A DNA stretch of 64,000 nucleotides, from NCBI RefSeq assembly GCF_017114945.1, contig NZ_JABXKQ010000134.1, positions 1-64,000 on the forward strand. Direction: 5' to 3'. Position numbers and translations under genes: made by a program. Below, piece by piece: positions 17,653 to 26,495 of the stretch. Each line of letters begins with the position of its first letter. The stretch's first letter is position 1. The notes under the pieces are model-generated. The model ran no database searches. It saw only the letters and a program-made list of their open reading frames with translations, and was not told the origin of the DNA. Origin of the DNA: Nostoc sp. JL34 (GTDB lineage: Bacteria; Cyanobacteriota; Cyanobacteriia; Cyanobacteriales; Nostocaceae).

Positions 17653-20274
17653 ATGCCAGAACAACAGCAGTGGACTATAACAGCAACTGAACAACCACCA
17701 GAGTGGTTTATCCAAGCAGTGAAACAGTATACACCTGCATCAAGTGGACTGTATGCAGCGCAGTTGTTGTGGCAACGGGGTATTAAAGATCGTCAACAAT
17801 TAACAGCTTTTATTAACTATAAAACTTATCAACCAGCAAGTCCCTTTGAGTTTGGGCAAGAAATGCATCTAGCGATCGCACGGTTGCAACAAGCATATAA
17901 TACTAAAGAAAAAATCGCCATTTGGGGAGACTTCGATGCCGATGGTATTACCGCTACATCGGTACTTTGGGATGGATTGGGGCAGTTTTTCGCTCAAAAT
18001 ACTCAGTTAGTTTACTATATTCCCAATCGCCTGAAAGAATCCCACGGGCTTAATAATCAAGGAATTGATAACTTAGCAAAACAAAGTTGCAAATTAATAG
18101 TTACTTGCGATACAGGTAGCACAAATGTTGAAGAAATTATCTATGCCAAACAGCTAGGTATAGATGTAATAGTTACAGACCATCACACTTTACCAGCCGA
18201 ACGCCCACCGGTTGCAGCGATTATCAATCCCCGCTATTTTCCAAAGGAACATCAGTTATTTAATCTTTCTGGGGTGGCAGTAGCTTATAAGTTGGTCGAA
18301 GCACTATATCAAAGCTTGCCCAATGTTGCAAAATATCCGTTGGAGGATTTATTAGATTTAGTTGCAGTTGGATTAATTGCCGACTTAGTGCAGTTAAGTG
18401 GAGATTGTCGCTACTTAGCACAGATGGGAATTCAACGACTGCAAGAAGATTTTAAACAGCCAGTAGCAGCACGGCGGCGGCCAGGGGTAGGAAGATTATT
18501 AGAATTGTGCCAGAAAAGTGGCGATCGCCCCACAGATATTTCCTTTGGTTTGGGGCCAAGAATTAACGCCGTTAGTCGCATCCAAGGTGATGCTAGTTTC
18601 TGCGTGGAATTATTAACTAGTCGGGATGTCAAACGTTGTAACGAACTCGCCGAAGTTACAGAACTCGCCAACGCCCGCCGCAAATCTTTACAAAAAGATG
18701 TGCAAGCACAAGTGGCACAAAAACTTACTCAACTAGATTTATCAACCACCAGCGTCATTGTCTTAGAAGATGCCCAATGGCCTGCGGGTGTATTGGGCTT
18801 AGTCGCCGGACAGATAGCACAGGAAACAGGACGCCCGACGATTTTGTTGAGTACGGAAGGAGCAGGGGAGCAGGGGAGCAGAGGCGCAGGGGAGCAGGGG
18901 GGCAGGGGAGCAGGGGGGCAGGGGAGCAGAGGGGCAGGGGAGCAGGGGGGCAGGGGAGCAGAGGGGCAGGGGAGCAGGGGAGCAGGGGAGCAGGGGAGCA
19001 GAGGCGCAGGGAAGCAGAGGAGCAGGGGAGCAGGGGAGCAGGGGAACAGCACTTCGGCTACGCTCAGTGACAGGGGAGCAGAGGAGCAGGGGAGCAATTC
19101 TTCTCCTCTGCCCCTCCGCCCCTCTGCCCCTCTGCTTGCAAGGGGTTCCGCCCGTTCGGTGAATTCTGTCGATTTATACCAACTGGTGAAAGAGCAAGCA
19201 CATTTGTTACACCGCTTTGGAGGACATCCCTTTGCAGCTGGTTTGAGTTTGTTGGTGGAGAATATTCCTTTATTTACAGCGGCGATTAATCAGCAGTTGC
19301 GGCAATCTTTAGGTAGTACAACTCTAACGCCAACTGTGCAAGCAGACTTGACGGTAACGGTAGCAGACTTGGGGAAAGAGTTATTTTTGGAACTGAAACT
19401 GCTAGAACCTTGTGGAATGGGTAATCCTGTTCCGAAATTGCTAATTCAAAACTGCTGGTTTGAAAATTCTTGGCATCGCAATCAGCAGGATTGGCAAGGG
19501 AAAAAGGTACAGTACATTAAAGCTGAGTTTGATATTCGGGATGATTCTAGCAGAAGTGCTTTTCCTGGCTTATGGTGGGGACATTACAAAGATGAATTGC
19601 CCATAGGAAGGTGTGATTGCATAGCAGAACTAGACTACAACACCTTCAAAAAACGTTATGAAATTAGATTAATTGCCGTGCGTTCTTCTGCTAACTCAGC
19701 ACTCACTACTCAGCATCTACCCTTCATCGTAGATTTACGGAATCAGGAACACTCAGCAACTCAACATGGGCTAAACGCCCCGCTACCGCTAACAGGACTA
19801 ATTATTGAAGATTGTCCCACGAATTGGGATGATTTACGTATGTGGTTGCGGCGATGTTTGGCAATAAGTCGCTCTACGTCCGGGCTTGACAATCAGCAAC
19901 AATTAGCGATCGCTTGGTCTAAACCTAAGCATCAACCACCCAATCAAATTTGGCTGACTCTTGTCGGAATTGCTAAATATCTAAGTCGCACAAATCAACT
20001 AGTTACCCGCGGACAACTTTTAGAGAAAATCGGTATCAGCGACCAAACTTTACTTGTCGGCATCAAAGCTTTAAAATACTTAGGGTTCACAGTTCAACGA
20101 CAAGACCGTTCTTTACAAATTACCTGGAATCCAAACGATAGTTCCGAAAACCTTGCTGACGAAGCAGTTGCGCGATTTTTAGCTGCTGTCCGAGAAGAAC
20201 AATTTCAGCAACAGTATTTTGCAGAAGTTCCCTTATCTACGATTGTGGCGATCGCCAGCTATGACAGTAAATAA
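17653..20274 (+). CDS. recJ: Single-stranded-DNA-specific exonuclease RecJ with repeat-derived insertion
   Basis: 5'-3' exonuclease of recombination and repair (family knowledge). 873 residues, with phosphoesterase motif GDFDADGITA, the signature VTDHHTLP, a DHHA1-type motif RFGGHPFAAGLSL and the long C-terminal extension of cyanobacterial RecJ. Between ...PTILLSTE and ARGSARS (about residues 403-495) lies an insertion not found in the family: octapeptide repeats GSRGAGEQ from an 8-nt unit, then a short core and a Pro/Leu-rich part. The frame stays open throughout and both flanks carry conserved motifs, so the protein is probably made. The insert enters at the edge of the DHHA1 domain and may form a disordered loop. 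ATG 17653. Confidence 0.93.
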   Translation: MPEQQQWTITATEQPPEWFIQAVKQYTPASSGLYAAQLLWQRGIKDRQQLTAFINYKTYQPASPFEFGQEMHLAIARLQQAYNTKEKIAIWGDFDADGITATSVLWDGLGQFFAQNTQLVYYIPNRLKESHGLNNQGIDNLAKQSCKLIVTCDTGSTNVEEIIYAKQLGIDVIVTDHHTLPAERPPVAAIINPRYFPKEHQLFNLSGVAVAYKLVEALYQSLPNVAKYPLEDLLDLVAVGLIADLVQLSGDCRYLAQMGIQRLQEDFKQPVAARRRPGVGRLLELCQKSGDRPTDISFGLGPRINAVSRIQGDASFCVELLTSRDVKRCNELAEVTELANARRKSLQKDVQAQVAQKLTQLDLSTTSVIVLEDAQWPAGVLGLVAGQIAQETGRPTILLSTEGAGEQGSRGAGEQGGRGAGGQGSRGAGEQGGRGAEGQGSRGAGEQGSRGAGKQRSRGAGEQGNSTSATLSDRGAEEQGSNSSPLPLRPSAPLLARGSARSVNSVDLYQLVKEQAHLLHRFGGHPFAAGLSLLVENIPLFTAAINQQLRQSLGSTTLTPTVQADLTVTVADLGKELFLELKLLEPCGMGNPVPKLLIQNCWFENSWHRNQQDWQGKKVQYIKAEFDIRDDSSRSAFPGLWWGHYKDELPIGRCDCIAELDYNTFKKRYEIRLIAVRSSANSALTTQHLPFIVDLRNQEHSATQHGLNAPLPLTGLIIEDCPTNWDDLRMWLRRCLAISRSTSGLDNQQQLAIAWSKPKHQPPNQIWLTLVGIAKYLSRTNQLVTRGQLLEKIGISDQTLLVGIKALKYLGFTVQRQDRSLQITWNPNDSSENLADEAVARFLAAVREEQFQQQYFAEVPLSTIVAIASYDSK
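18859..19137. repeat. Octamer (GGAGCAGG)n repeat with pyrimidine-rich second arm
   Basis: Twenty-four contiguous copies in 8-nt register (18,859-19,050), consensus GGAGCAGG, are followed by a core with CTTCGGCTACGCTCAGTGAC (19,052-19,071) and a C/T-rich arm (about 19,103-19,137). It lies wholly within recJ and is in frame. Confidence 0.9.
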
Positions 20275-20307
20275 TTTAAAGGGTTTATAGCGTTTACTAC
20301 ACAGCCT

Positions 20308-20437
20308 CTTTCCCCCTGCTCCCTGCTTCCCCTGCTCCTCTGCTCCTCTGCTCCCCTGCTCCCCTGCTCCCCTGCTCCTCTGCTCCCCTGCTCCCCTGCT
20401 CCCCTGCCCCCCTGCTCCCCTGCCCCCTGCGGTCTAA
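20308..20437. repeat. Octamer repeat, pyrimidine strand, downstream of recJ
   Basis: Many copies of the complementary unit CCTGCTCC / CCCCTGCT on the plus strand, between the convergent recJ and NDH-2 genes. Same family as the repeat inside recJ, in opposite orientation. Confidence 0.85.
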
Positions 20438-20492
20438 ATGATAAGTCTTTAGCAAGACACAATACGAGTTCTATCGGGTGTCATCCCTGAAG

Positions 20493-21839
20493 TTAAAGAG
20501 GTGTACCAGAAGGCTGTTGCACCCTCTTGTTAACAGTTTTTCCTTCTACAAAACCATCTCTACCTGTAATCAATCTAGAGCGACGATTACGAGTAATATA
20601 ATTCCATCCCCACTGAATTGCTACTACTATTTTAGTGTCAAACTCGATTAAGAAGTAGATGTGAATTACTAGCCAAAAGAGCCAAGCAATGAAACCTTTG
20701 AGTTTGACTAAGCCTAAATCTACAACAGCTAAATTTTGCCCAATCATCGCCAAAGTACCCACGTCATTGTAACGAAATTGTGGCAAAGTCTCACCTTTAA
20801 GCCTGCGTTTAATGAGTTTAGCTACATACTCTCCTTGTTGTTTGGCTACAGGTGCAACACCAGGTAAGGGTTTACCATTTTGATGGGAAAAGTTGCTTAA
20901 ATCTCCCACTACAAAAATGTTTTTATAACCCTTGATAGACAAGTCCGGTTCTACAATCACACGTCCTGAGCGATCGCACTCTACATCTGTATTTTTTGCT
21001 AGGGCTTTCCCCATCGGCGAACCTTGAACACCTGCTGCCCACAAGATAGTTTTTGAGTTAATTTCTGTCAATTCATCGCCTTGCTTGAAAGTAACGATGT
21101 TATCTTCAATCTTTGTCACTCTGGTGTTAGTGTAGACAGCCACACCCAACTTTTGCAAAGATTCTGCTGCTACTTTCGATAATTCTGGTGAAATGTGTGG
21201 GAGGATGCGCTCGCCCCCTTGCAATAGTAAAATACTCGCTTCTGAGGTGTTGATGCTGCGGAAATCTTCTGTGAGAGTTTGGTATGCCAATTCTGCGATC
21301 GCTCCCGATAATTCTACACCGGTAGGCCCACCCCCGACAATCACAAAAGTCAACAAAGCACGGCGTTTTTCAGGATCGGTTTCTTTTTCTGCCGCTTCAA
21401 ATGCCGAAAATATCTGGCGACGCATTTCTATGGCATCTTCAACAGTTTTCAAACCAGGAGCAAATTCTTTCCAGTTATCTTTACCAAAATAGGAATGGTT
21501 AGCACCTGTAGCGACAATCAATGTGTCATAAGGTACTACTTCATCACCCAAAATAACTTGTTGCGCTTTTGGATCGATATCATTTACCTCTCCCAACAGC
21601 ACTTTTGTATTCTTGCTTTTGCTGAATACAGATCGTAATGGTGCAGAAATATCAGCAGGTGATAGCGTACCTGTGGCAACTTGATATAAAAGTGGCTGAA
21701 ATAGGTGAAAGTTACGTTTATCAATGAGAGTAACATTTACATTTGCTTTCTTCAAAGCTTTTGCTGTATACAGTCCACCAAAGCCGCCACCAACGACAAC
21801 AACCCGATGTGGTGCATTCTTTTCAAGTGAGACTTCCAT
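20493..21839 (-). CDS. Type II NADH dehydrogenase (NDH-2)
   Basis: Single-subunit FAD enzyme that passes electrons from NAD(P)H to quinone at the membrane surface without proton pumping (family knowledge). 448 residues. FAD-binding motif GGGFGG at 17-22, then the conserved HLFQPLLYQVATG, a second nucleotide-binding motif VIVGGGPTGVELSG near 165-180 and FVVGD near 305. The C-terminal part (about 375-415) is hydrophobic and aromatic and should anchor it. It converges on recJ through a repeat. ATG 21839. Which of the cyanobacterial NdbA/B/C types it is cannot be decided; a redox-sensing role is known for some. Confidence 0.9.
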   Translation of the reverse strand: MEVSLEKNAPHRVVVVGGGFGGLYTAKALKKANVNVTLIDKRNFHLFQPLLYQVATGTLSPADISAPLRSVFSKSKNTKVLLGEVNDIDPKAQQVILGDEVVPYDTLIVATGANHSYFGKDNWKEFAPGLKTVEDAIEMRRQIFSAFEAAEKETDPEKRRALLTFVIVGGGPTGVELSGAIAELAYQTLTEDFRSINTSEASILLLQGGERILPHISPELSKVAAESLQKLGVAVYTNTRVTKIEDNIVTFKQGDELTEINSKTILWAAGVQGSPMGKALAKNTDVECDRSGRVIVEPDLSIKGYKNIFVVGDLSNFSHQNGKPLPGVAPVAKQQGEYVAKLIKRRLKGETLPQFRYNDVGTLAMIGQNLAVVDLGLVKLKGFIAWLFWLVIHIYFLIEFDTKIVVAIQWGWNYITRNRRSRLITGRDGFVEGKTVNKRVQQPSGTPL

Positions 21840-22127
21840 CAGAAATATTTCCTTGTGTTAAGAAGTTGTAACTATTCTTAACAAAGATGTAACAGCATTA
21901 TGATACTGGTTGCTGTCTATTTAGAACAATTGAAGAAATGATGAAAGTAGTCAAAGTTAGTTTTGATATCAAGTCCGGCTAATTAGTTTTAATTTCCGAA
22001 TCTATGCAGAAAGCCCAAAAACCCCTCTCCTCGGTCACTGAGCGTATCTGAAGTGCTTCTCCTCTGCTGCCTTAATGATATGAGCGGCAATATTGTTACC
22101 GCTCATTATTTTTATCAATCAAGCCGC
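21840..22127. other. Upstream region of the NDH-2 gene
   Basis: 288 bp holding the NDH-2 promoter and a partial copy (22,035-22,070) of a dispersed repeat related to the core inside recJ (TCACTGAGCGTATCTGAAGT on this strand). Confidence 0.4.
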
Positions 22128-22356
22128 TCAAAATGTGCTTTGAATAATTCCGCCATCTACTTGCAGCATGACTGCCTTCACAAATGAGGCTGCTGGTGAA
22201 CTCAGAAATACCGCAACATTGGCAAACTCTTCTGGTGTCCCGATATGACCCAAAGGGACTGTCCCATTGATTCTAGCAATTTCTGCTTCTTTCGTTTCAC
22301 CATTTCTAGCAATGCGGGCGTTGATTAATTTTTCTACCCGTTCTGTATATGTCCAG
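22128..22356 (-). pseudogene. 3' remnant of a short-chain dehydrogenase/reductase gene
   Basis: About 70 codons give the C-terminal end of an SDR oxidoreductase: PLGHIGTPEEFANVAVFLSSPAASFVKAVMLQVDGG is the classical end of FabG-like enzymes. The Rossmann fold and catalytic YxxxK are missing. The 5' side stops at a 26-bp palindrome (22,357-22,382), after which the nitroreductase gene end follows. The remaining frame has an ATG only inside the palindrome. This is a truncated gene, probably not functional. Confidence 0.85.
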
Positions 22357-22382
22357 TAGGGGCACGGCATGCCGTGCCCCTA
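22357..22382. repeat. Perfect 26-bp palindrome (TAGGGGCACGGCA type)
   Basis: TAGGGGCACGGCA followed directly by its reverse complement. A related 27-bp palindrome lies at 62,573-62,599 inside a miniature transposon. It marks the breakpoint of the SDR remnant. Confidence 0.9.
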
Positions 22383-22417
22383 TGGGTGTACCTCACGTAA
22401 ACGAGAACCACCATAAT

Positions 22418-23239
22418 TTACAGTAATTTGAAGCCAAGGTTATTGAGAGCTTCACGCAAGCGATCGCGTCCTCTCAATGATTCTACAGTGGCGATGCGTT
22501 GGGCTGAGTGTTCTGACCAATCACCAGCAATATTCATCTTTTGTTCAGTATAGAATTCTTTGATGATGTCGTTGTAGTGAGCGATCGCTTCTTCTTGTTC
22601 TGCCAATTTATAAGTTTCACGATGCAGTATCGCTGATTGGGGCAACCTTGGCTTAATCGCCGCTTCGACTTCAGGATTTGGATAGCCTACACACAGCCCA
22701 AATACAGCATACACAGAGGAGGGTAAATTCAATATCTCTGCTACCTCTTGCGGACGGTTGCGGATTCCACCGATATATACTGTTCCTAAACCAAGCGACT
22801 CAGCTGCAACTGCTGCATTTTGCGCCGCCAACGTTGCATCAATTGTTGCCATCACAAACATTTCCAAATATTCCAGCGCATCATGAGATATGCCGCGACT
22901 GTCAGCAACGTGACTTAGACGCGCCAAGTCTGCTAACCAAACCAAGAATAAAGGAACCTGCTTAATATGTGCTTGGTTTCCCGCCAGCTTGGATAACTCC
23001 TCTTTGCGCTGTTGATCTTCGACTGCTACCACACTCCAAGTTTGCAAATTAGAGGAAGTAGATGCAGATTGGGCGGCTGCAATTAGCAACTCCAGAGTTC
23101 CCGGTGGTAAAGGATCGGCTAGATAAGAACGAATTGAACGGTGAGATAGTAGTGCTGTGAGCGAATCATTCCATGCAATTTCGGGATTGAAGGGAATTTC
23201 ACCGTAGCGCGATCGCAGTAGTTCTGTAGGATTAGTCAT
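22418..23239 (-). CDS. Nitroreductase family protein (NfsA-like)
   Basis: FMN-dependent NAD(P)H oxidoreductase of 273 residues from ATG 23239; an in-frame TTG at 23251 is less likely. Motifs are SHRSIRSYLADPLPPGTLELLIAAAQSASTSSN at the N-terminus (FMN phosphate binding), ESLGLGTVYIGGIRN and GLCVGYPNPE. This matches NfsA-type oxygen-insensitive nitroreductases, which reduce nitro compounds and quinones and often flavins. It follows the sulfonate-binding gene on the same strand by about 100 nt, so it may supply reduced flavin for desulfonation there; that link is inference. Confidence 0.87.
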   Translation of the reverse strand: MTNPTELLRSRYGEIPFNPEIAWNDSLTALLSHRSIRSYLADPLPPGTLELLIAAAQSASTSSNLQTWSVVAVEDQQRKEELSKLAGNQAHIKQVPLFLVWLADLARLSHVADSRGISHDALEYLEMFVMATIDATLAAQNAAVAAESLGLGTVYIGGIRNRPQEVAEILNLPSSVYAVFGLCVGYPNPEVEAAIKPRLPQSAILHRETYKLAEQEEAIAHYNDIIKEFYTEQKMNIAGDWSEHSAQRIATVESLRGRDRLREALNNLGFKLL

Positions 23240-23290
23240 AATCAATTCCAAGATTTACATTTTCAAATTTGCTACTAATATCAATTTCAT

Positions 23291-23322
23291 CTGTAGGTGC
23301 ATACATCTCTATGTCCCTACAG
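23291..23322. repeat. Imperfect palindrome downstream of the sulfonate-binding gene
   Basis: CTGTAGG and CCTACAG arms with an inner CATACAT/ATGT part. No T run follows, so it looks more like a dispersed repeat than an ordinary terminator. Confidence 0.5.
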
Positions 23323-23340
23323 CCGATTCATTGTACTAGT

Positions 23341-24459
23341 TTAAGTTTTTGGTGAAAATGCAGCATATTCTTCTTTTGTCAACATTGCATCCTTCACATT
23401 TACCTCTTTGGGAATTAACTTCAATTTGTAATATGTATCTGCAACACCTTGTTGTAGATTTATCAAATTTTCGTCAATTGGTACAATCCCAAAAGTCCGC
23501 CTGTTAGTTGCTTTTTTCATCGTTTCTAAATCAATTCCTAACACAGGCGCGAGAGTTTTTGCTACTTCTTCTCGATTCTGTTTAGACCATTCTTCGAGAT
23601 TTTGAATTTCCTCCAGTATTGTCTTGACAGTTTGGGGATTTTCAGTGACAAATTTACGAGTCATCAAATAATATCCTCCCTGTTTATTAATTCCTGTGCC
23701 ATCAATCAGGACTCTAGCTTTAGTTGCCTCTTGAGCCGCTGCATAAAATGGGTCCCAAATTACCCAAGCATCCACACTGCCTTTCACAAATGCAGCACGC
23801 GCATCAGCCGGAGCCAAATATTTAGGTTCAATATCTGTATATTTTAATCCAGATTTTTCTAAAGCTTGGACTAACAATAAGTGGGCACTAGATCCTTTTT
23901 GAAAGGCAACTCTTTTGCCCTTCAAGTCAGTAACTTTTTGAATTTGCGAATTTTGAGGAACAAGAATTGCGGAACTAGCTGGAGTAGCCGCAGTACCAAC
24001 AACATAAGTTAGTGATGTTCCCGCTGCTTGAGCAAATATTGGCGGTGATTCTCCCACAGGGCCAATATCAATACTACCCACATTCATCGCTTCTAGTAGT
24101 TGTGGCCCCGCTTGAAATTCAGTCCACTGTACAGTAATACCTTGTGGCGCTAAACGCTTTTCTAAAACACCCTTAGTTCTCAGCAGAATGGTCGTTTTTT
24201 GATAGCCAAATCTGACTACTGTTGCTTTACTAGAAGCAGAATTACCCTGAGATGTAGTACTGGAATTAGGGGCATTAACAGTCGGTGTCGATGAACAAGC
24301 AGCAAATAGCAGGCTCAGACAAAAACCTGTAACAAAAGCCCCCACTATTGGCAAAGGAGAAGAAAAGAATAATTTATGTTGGTCGTTAAAGAAGATATTC
24401 GTGAATTTTATCAACGATATCCACTTGGCAATGAAACGGCGAAAGATGAAGTTAATCAT
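23341..24459 (-). CDS. Aliphatic sulfonate ABC transporter substrate-binding lipoprotein (SsuA-like)
   Basis: Periplasmic binding protein for sulfonates or a related compound (family knowledge). 372 residues from ATG 24459. A long basic N-region precedes a hydrophobic stretch and lipobox LFAAC (Cys55), so the mature protein is lipid-anchored. The mature part has the SsuA/TauA pattern: RFGYQKTT, RLAPQGITVQWTEFQAGPQLLEAMNVGSIDIGPVGESPP, and FVKGSVDAWVIWDPFYA. No permease or ATPase gene lies alongside, so it would need partners encoded elsewhere. It follows the class II aldolase gene by 151 nt on the same strand. Confidence 0.9.
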   Translation of the reverse strand: MINFIFRRFIAKWISLIKFTNIFFNDQHKLFFSSPLPIVGAFVTGFCLSLLFAACSSTPTVNAPNSSTTSQGNSASSKATVVRFGYQKTTILLRTKGVLEKRLAPQGITVQWTEFQAGPQLLEAMNVGSIDIGPVGESPPIFAQAAGTSLTYVVGTAATPASSAILVPQNSQIQKVTDLKGKRVAFQKGSSAHLLLVQALEKSGLKYTDIEPKYLAPADARAAFVKGSVDAWVIWDPFYAAAQEATKARVLIDGTGINKQGGYYLMTRKFVTENPQTVKTILEEIQNLEEWSKQNREEVAKTLAPVLGIDLETMKKATNRRTFGIVPIDENLINLQQGVADTYYKLKLIPKEVNVKDAMLTKEEYAAFSPKT

Positions 24460-24610
24460 CAAAATGAGTTCTCTGAATTATATTAATACTATAAACCTAT
24501 AGGTTTAACGGTGTATATAAATAATTTAGGTTTGATTGACATAAAAATAGCGGGAAGTTGGGTAAATTGATACTTCTCCGCCTATTATCCCAGTGCCAAA
24601 AAACACAGCA

Positions 24611-25366
24611 CTAATTTAGCAAATCGGGTTCTTCGCGCACAATCCGGTCGTAAAGGGGCTGAAAACTGAACCACCCACTTGTATGCGATCCCACTTGAGT
24701 CTGTGTTAAACGGGCTGTTTCGTGTTTGATAGTTGTGGGTCTACCCGCAGCTTCAGCCAGCAGTTGGGCTTGGCACGATCGCTCTAAGCTAATGTACCAA
24801 AAGGCAGCTTCATCTACTGTATGTCCCACAGTTAAAATGCTATGGTTACGTAGGATTATGGCTTTCTTTGGCCCCAAGGCTTGCGCCAGTCGCAGACCTT
24901 CAGAAGTTTCTAAAACAACACCTGTAAAATCGTCAAACAGGGCATGGTCTTCGTAAAAAGCACAAGAATCTTGAGTTAAGGGGTCAAGGAGACGCCCCAA
25001 ACTAGACCAGGCCTTACCATAAAGTGAATGGGCGTGAGCCGCCGCGATTACATCAGTTCGAGCTTCATGAATTTGAGAATGAATCGCGAAAGCAGCTTGA
25101 TTCACTTCAGCATCGCCTTTAACCACCTCACCTTCTCTGTTAACTAGAATCAGGTCAGAAACTCGGATATGACCGAAGTATGTCCCGAATGGATTGACCC
25201 AAAAATGGTCTGTAAACTCAGGATCGCGAGCCGTAATATGGCCTGCGATGCCCTCGCTGAAGCCAAACTTACCAAACAGGCGAAAGGCAGCGGCGAGGCG
25301 TTGTTTACGGTGCAGGCGTTCGTCTTCAACTCGCTCGAAGACTGGGGGTTGTGGTCTATTGGGCAT
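24611..25366 (-). CDS. Class II aldolase/adducin family protein
   Basis: 251-residue metal-dependent aldolase-fold protein. Zinc ligands are visible as H111 and H113 in AAAHAHSLYG and H175 in ILRNHSILTVG. ATG 25366 is chosen because the protein then begins MPNRPQPP, with a GAAGAGGAAG purine stretch just upstream acting as a ribosome-binding site. The reading frame extends further 5' but there it only shadows the preceding gene. It overlaps that gene by 11 nt, which suggests translational coupling. The substrate is unknown; relatives act on sugar phosphates or are decarboxylases. Its place beside a thiol dioxygenase hints at sulfur metabolism. Confidence 0.9.
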   Translation of the reverse strand: MPNRPQPPVFERVEDERLHRKQRLAAAFRLFGKFGFSEGIAGHITARDPEFTDHFWVNPFGTYFGHIRVSDLILVNREGEVVKGDAEVNQAAFAIHSQIHEARTDVIAAAHAHSLYGKAWSSLGRLLDPLTQDSCAFYEDHALFDDFTGVVLETSEGLRLAQALGPKKAIILRNHSILTVGHTVDEAAFWYISLERSCQAQLLAEAAGRPTTIKHETARLTQTQVGSHTSGWFSFQPLYDRIVREEPDLLN

Positions 25367-26024
25367 GTTCTTTTTCTTCCTCTTCTTTACAGGGAGCGTT
25401 AGAATATCCAGAGCGAAAGGATTTGACGCTGTGAGATTCTGGGATGAACTGGTGACGCAAAATGCAACCAGTATCATTACCCAAGATATGAATGGATACA
25501 GATGCGCTCTGGGATGTGGTTTTGACGGCGTGGATATCACCATCTGGGGGTAAGAGGCCGTAGATATCTCCTGGTTGAAGCGATCGCACTTCAGTTACTT
25601 GTAATTGTGCGTGTCCTTCTGCATCACCGCTATCTACACGGCGATAGACTGTTTCTTCTTGATTACCTTTATATAAACCAATCAATCCCCAAGCCAAATG
25701 ATCGTGGACGGGAGTCGTTGAATCTGGGGGAATTACCAAACTGAATACTGACAGGGAACGGTCTTTGGCGCGATAAAGCAACCATTGACCAATACCGCCA
25801 CCCATCCGGCTTTCGGGATTGACTTGGGCAAACTTTTCCGGTAGCCATTGCTGTTGGGCAAGGAGTTCTTGAAAATAGGGTTCTAGTTTGGTGAGAGTTT
25901 GGGTGCGATCGCCAACAGTACTAGCGCTAATTTCCCGCACTGTTGCTACAAAGGATTGTAGTTCCTGGCTCTCAATAAACCATTGGTCTTCTGGCAATGG
26001 TTCTAAGATGGTGTGGTTCGTCAT
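25356..26024 (-). CDS. Cysteine dioxygenase-family (thiol dioxygenase) cupin
   Basis: Non-heme iron thiol dioxygenase of 222 residues. Three-histidine iron site: H107 and H109 in TPVHDHLAWG and H165 in DGDIHAV. The HDHxxWG form is typical of bacterial cysteine or 3-mercaptopropionate dioxygenases, which turn a thiol into a sulfinic acid. The C-terminal tail is a Glu/Lys stretch whose DNA also serves as the ribosome-binding site of the following aldolase gene. First gene of a probable minus-strand unit (dioxygenase, aldolase, sulfonate-binding protein, nitroreductase). Whether cysteine or 3-mercaptopropionate is the substrate is not decided. Confidence 0.85.
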   Translation of the reverse strand: MTNHTILEPLPEDQWFIESQELQSFVATVREISASTVGDRTQTLTKLEPYFQELLAQQQWLPEKFAQVNPESRMGGGIGQWLLYRAKDRSLSVFSLVIPPDSTTPVHDHLAWGLIGLYKGNQEETVYRRVDSGDAEGHAQLQVTEVRSLQPGDIYGLLPPDGDIHAVKTTSQSASVSIHILGNDTGCILRHQFIPESHSVKSFRSGYSNAPCKEEEEKEHAQ

Positions 26025-26495
26025 CTATATTCCTCAGTTTGGGAGGCGACTAAGATAAATAGCAATTTATTTTATCTTTACTGACAATAGTACTAGTAGT
26101 TTTAACACCAGGGTGAATCTTGCAGCCAAGTTGCTCAAGTTTTAGATGAGAAAGGGACTCTTTCAGAATGATACTAAAAGGATATAGCTAGAATCCGGTA
26201 GCTTTACCTTGTGACAAGAGCAGCCTAGTACGGCTGATACGGACTAGATATAACGGTTGTTGGTTGGTATCGAGAATCAAAACAAAAACCCCAGAGCTAA
26301 AGTGAGGTTAGTCCAGTCCTAGTTTGCTTGTCTGCTTGAAGCCATTGTCGGGGTACAAGAATTTTTGGCGTTGCTGAATCAAGGGATGATTCTTGTAGGG
26401 TGGGCGACACGAGAGCCTTGAAATACAAGGGACAGACAAGATGCCCATCCCACAAAACTAGCAAAATCATCCCGCAAATATGCAACGCCGAATTT
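26025..26495. other. Intergenic region holding a miniature transposable element
   Basis: 471 bp between minus-strand glutathione transferase and dioxygenase genes. Positions 26,367-26,489 are a repeat element described separately. The remainder shows no gene. A minus-strand frame at 26,297-26,563 runs through the element and is not credible. Confidence 0.55.
26367..26489. mobile_element. 123-bp miniature inverted-repeat element with 8-bp target duplication
   Basis: Terminal inverted repeats start GGCGTTGC on both ends and share a second block GGGATGATT; an inner stem (GGGTGGGC / GCCCATCCC) adds to the hairpin. Direct repeats GAATTTTT flank it exactly (26,359-26,366 and 26,490-26,497). It sits just after the glutathione transferase stop codon. 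It codes for nothing and must be moved by a transposase in trans. Confidence 0.85.

Noticed and set aside
18729-19097. Open frames on both strands across the octamer repeat in recJ (also 18,777-19,070 and 20,259-20,462)
   Set aside because: The 8-nt unit is open in all six frames, so these are automatic and carry no independent gene signal.
25367-25543. 59-codon upstream extension of the class II aldolase
   Set aside because: It lies over the dioxygenase gene in another frame and the conserved protein starts at 25,366.
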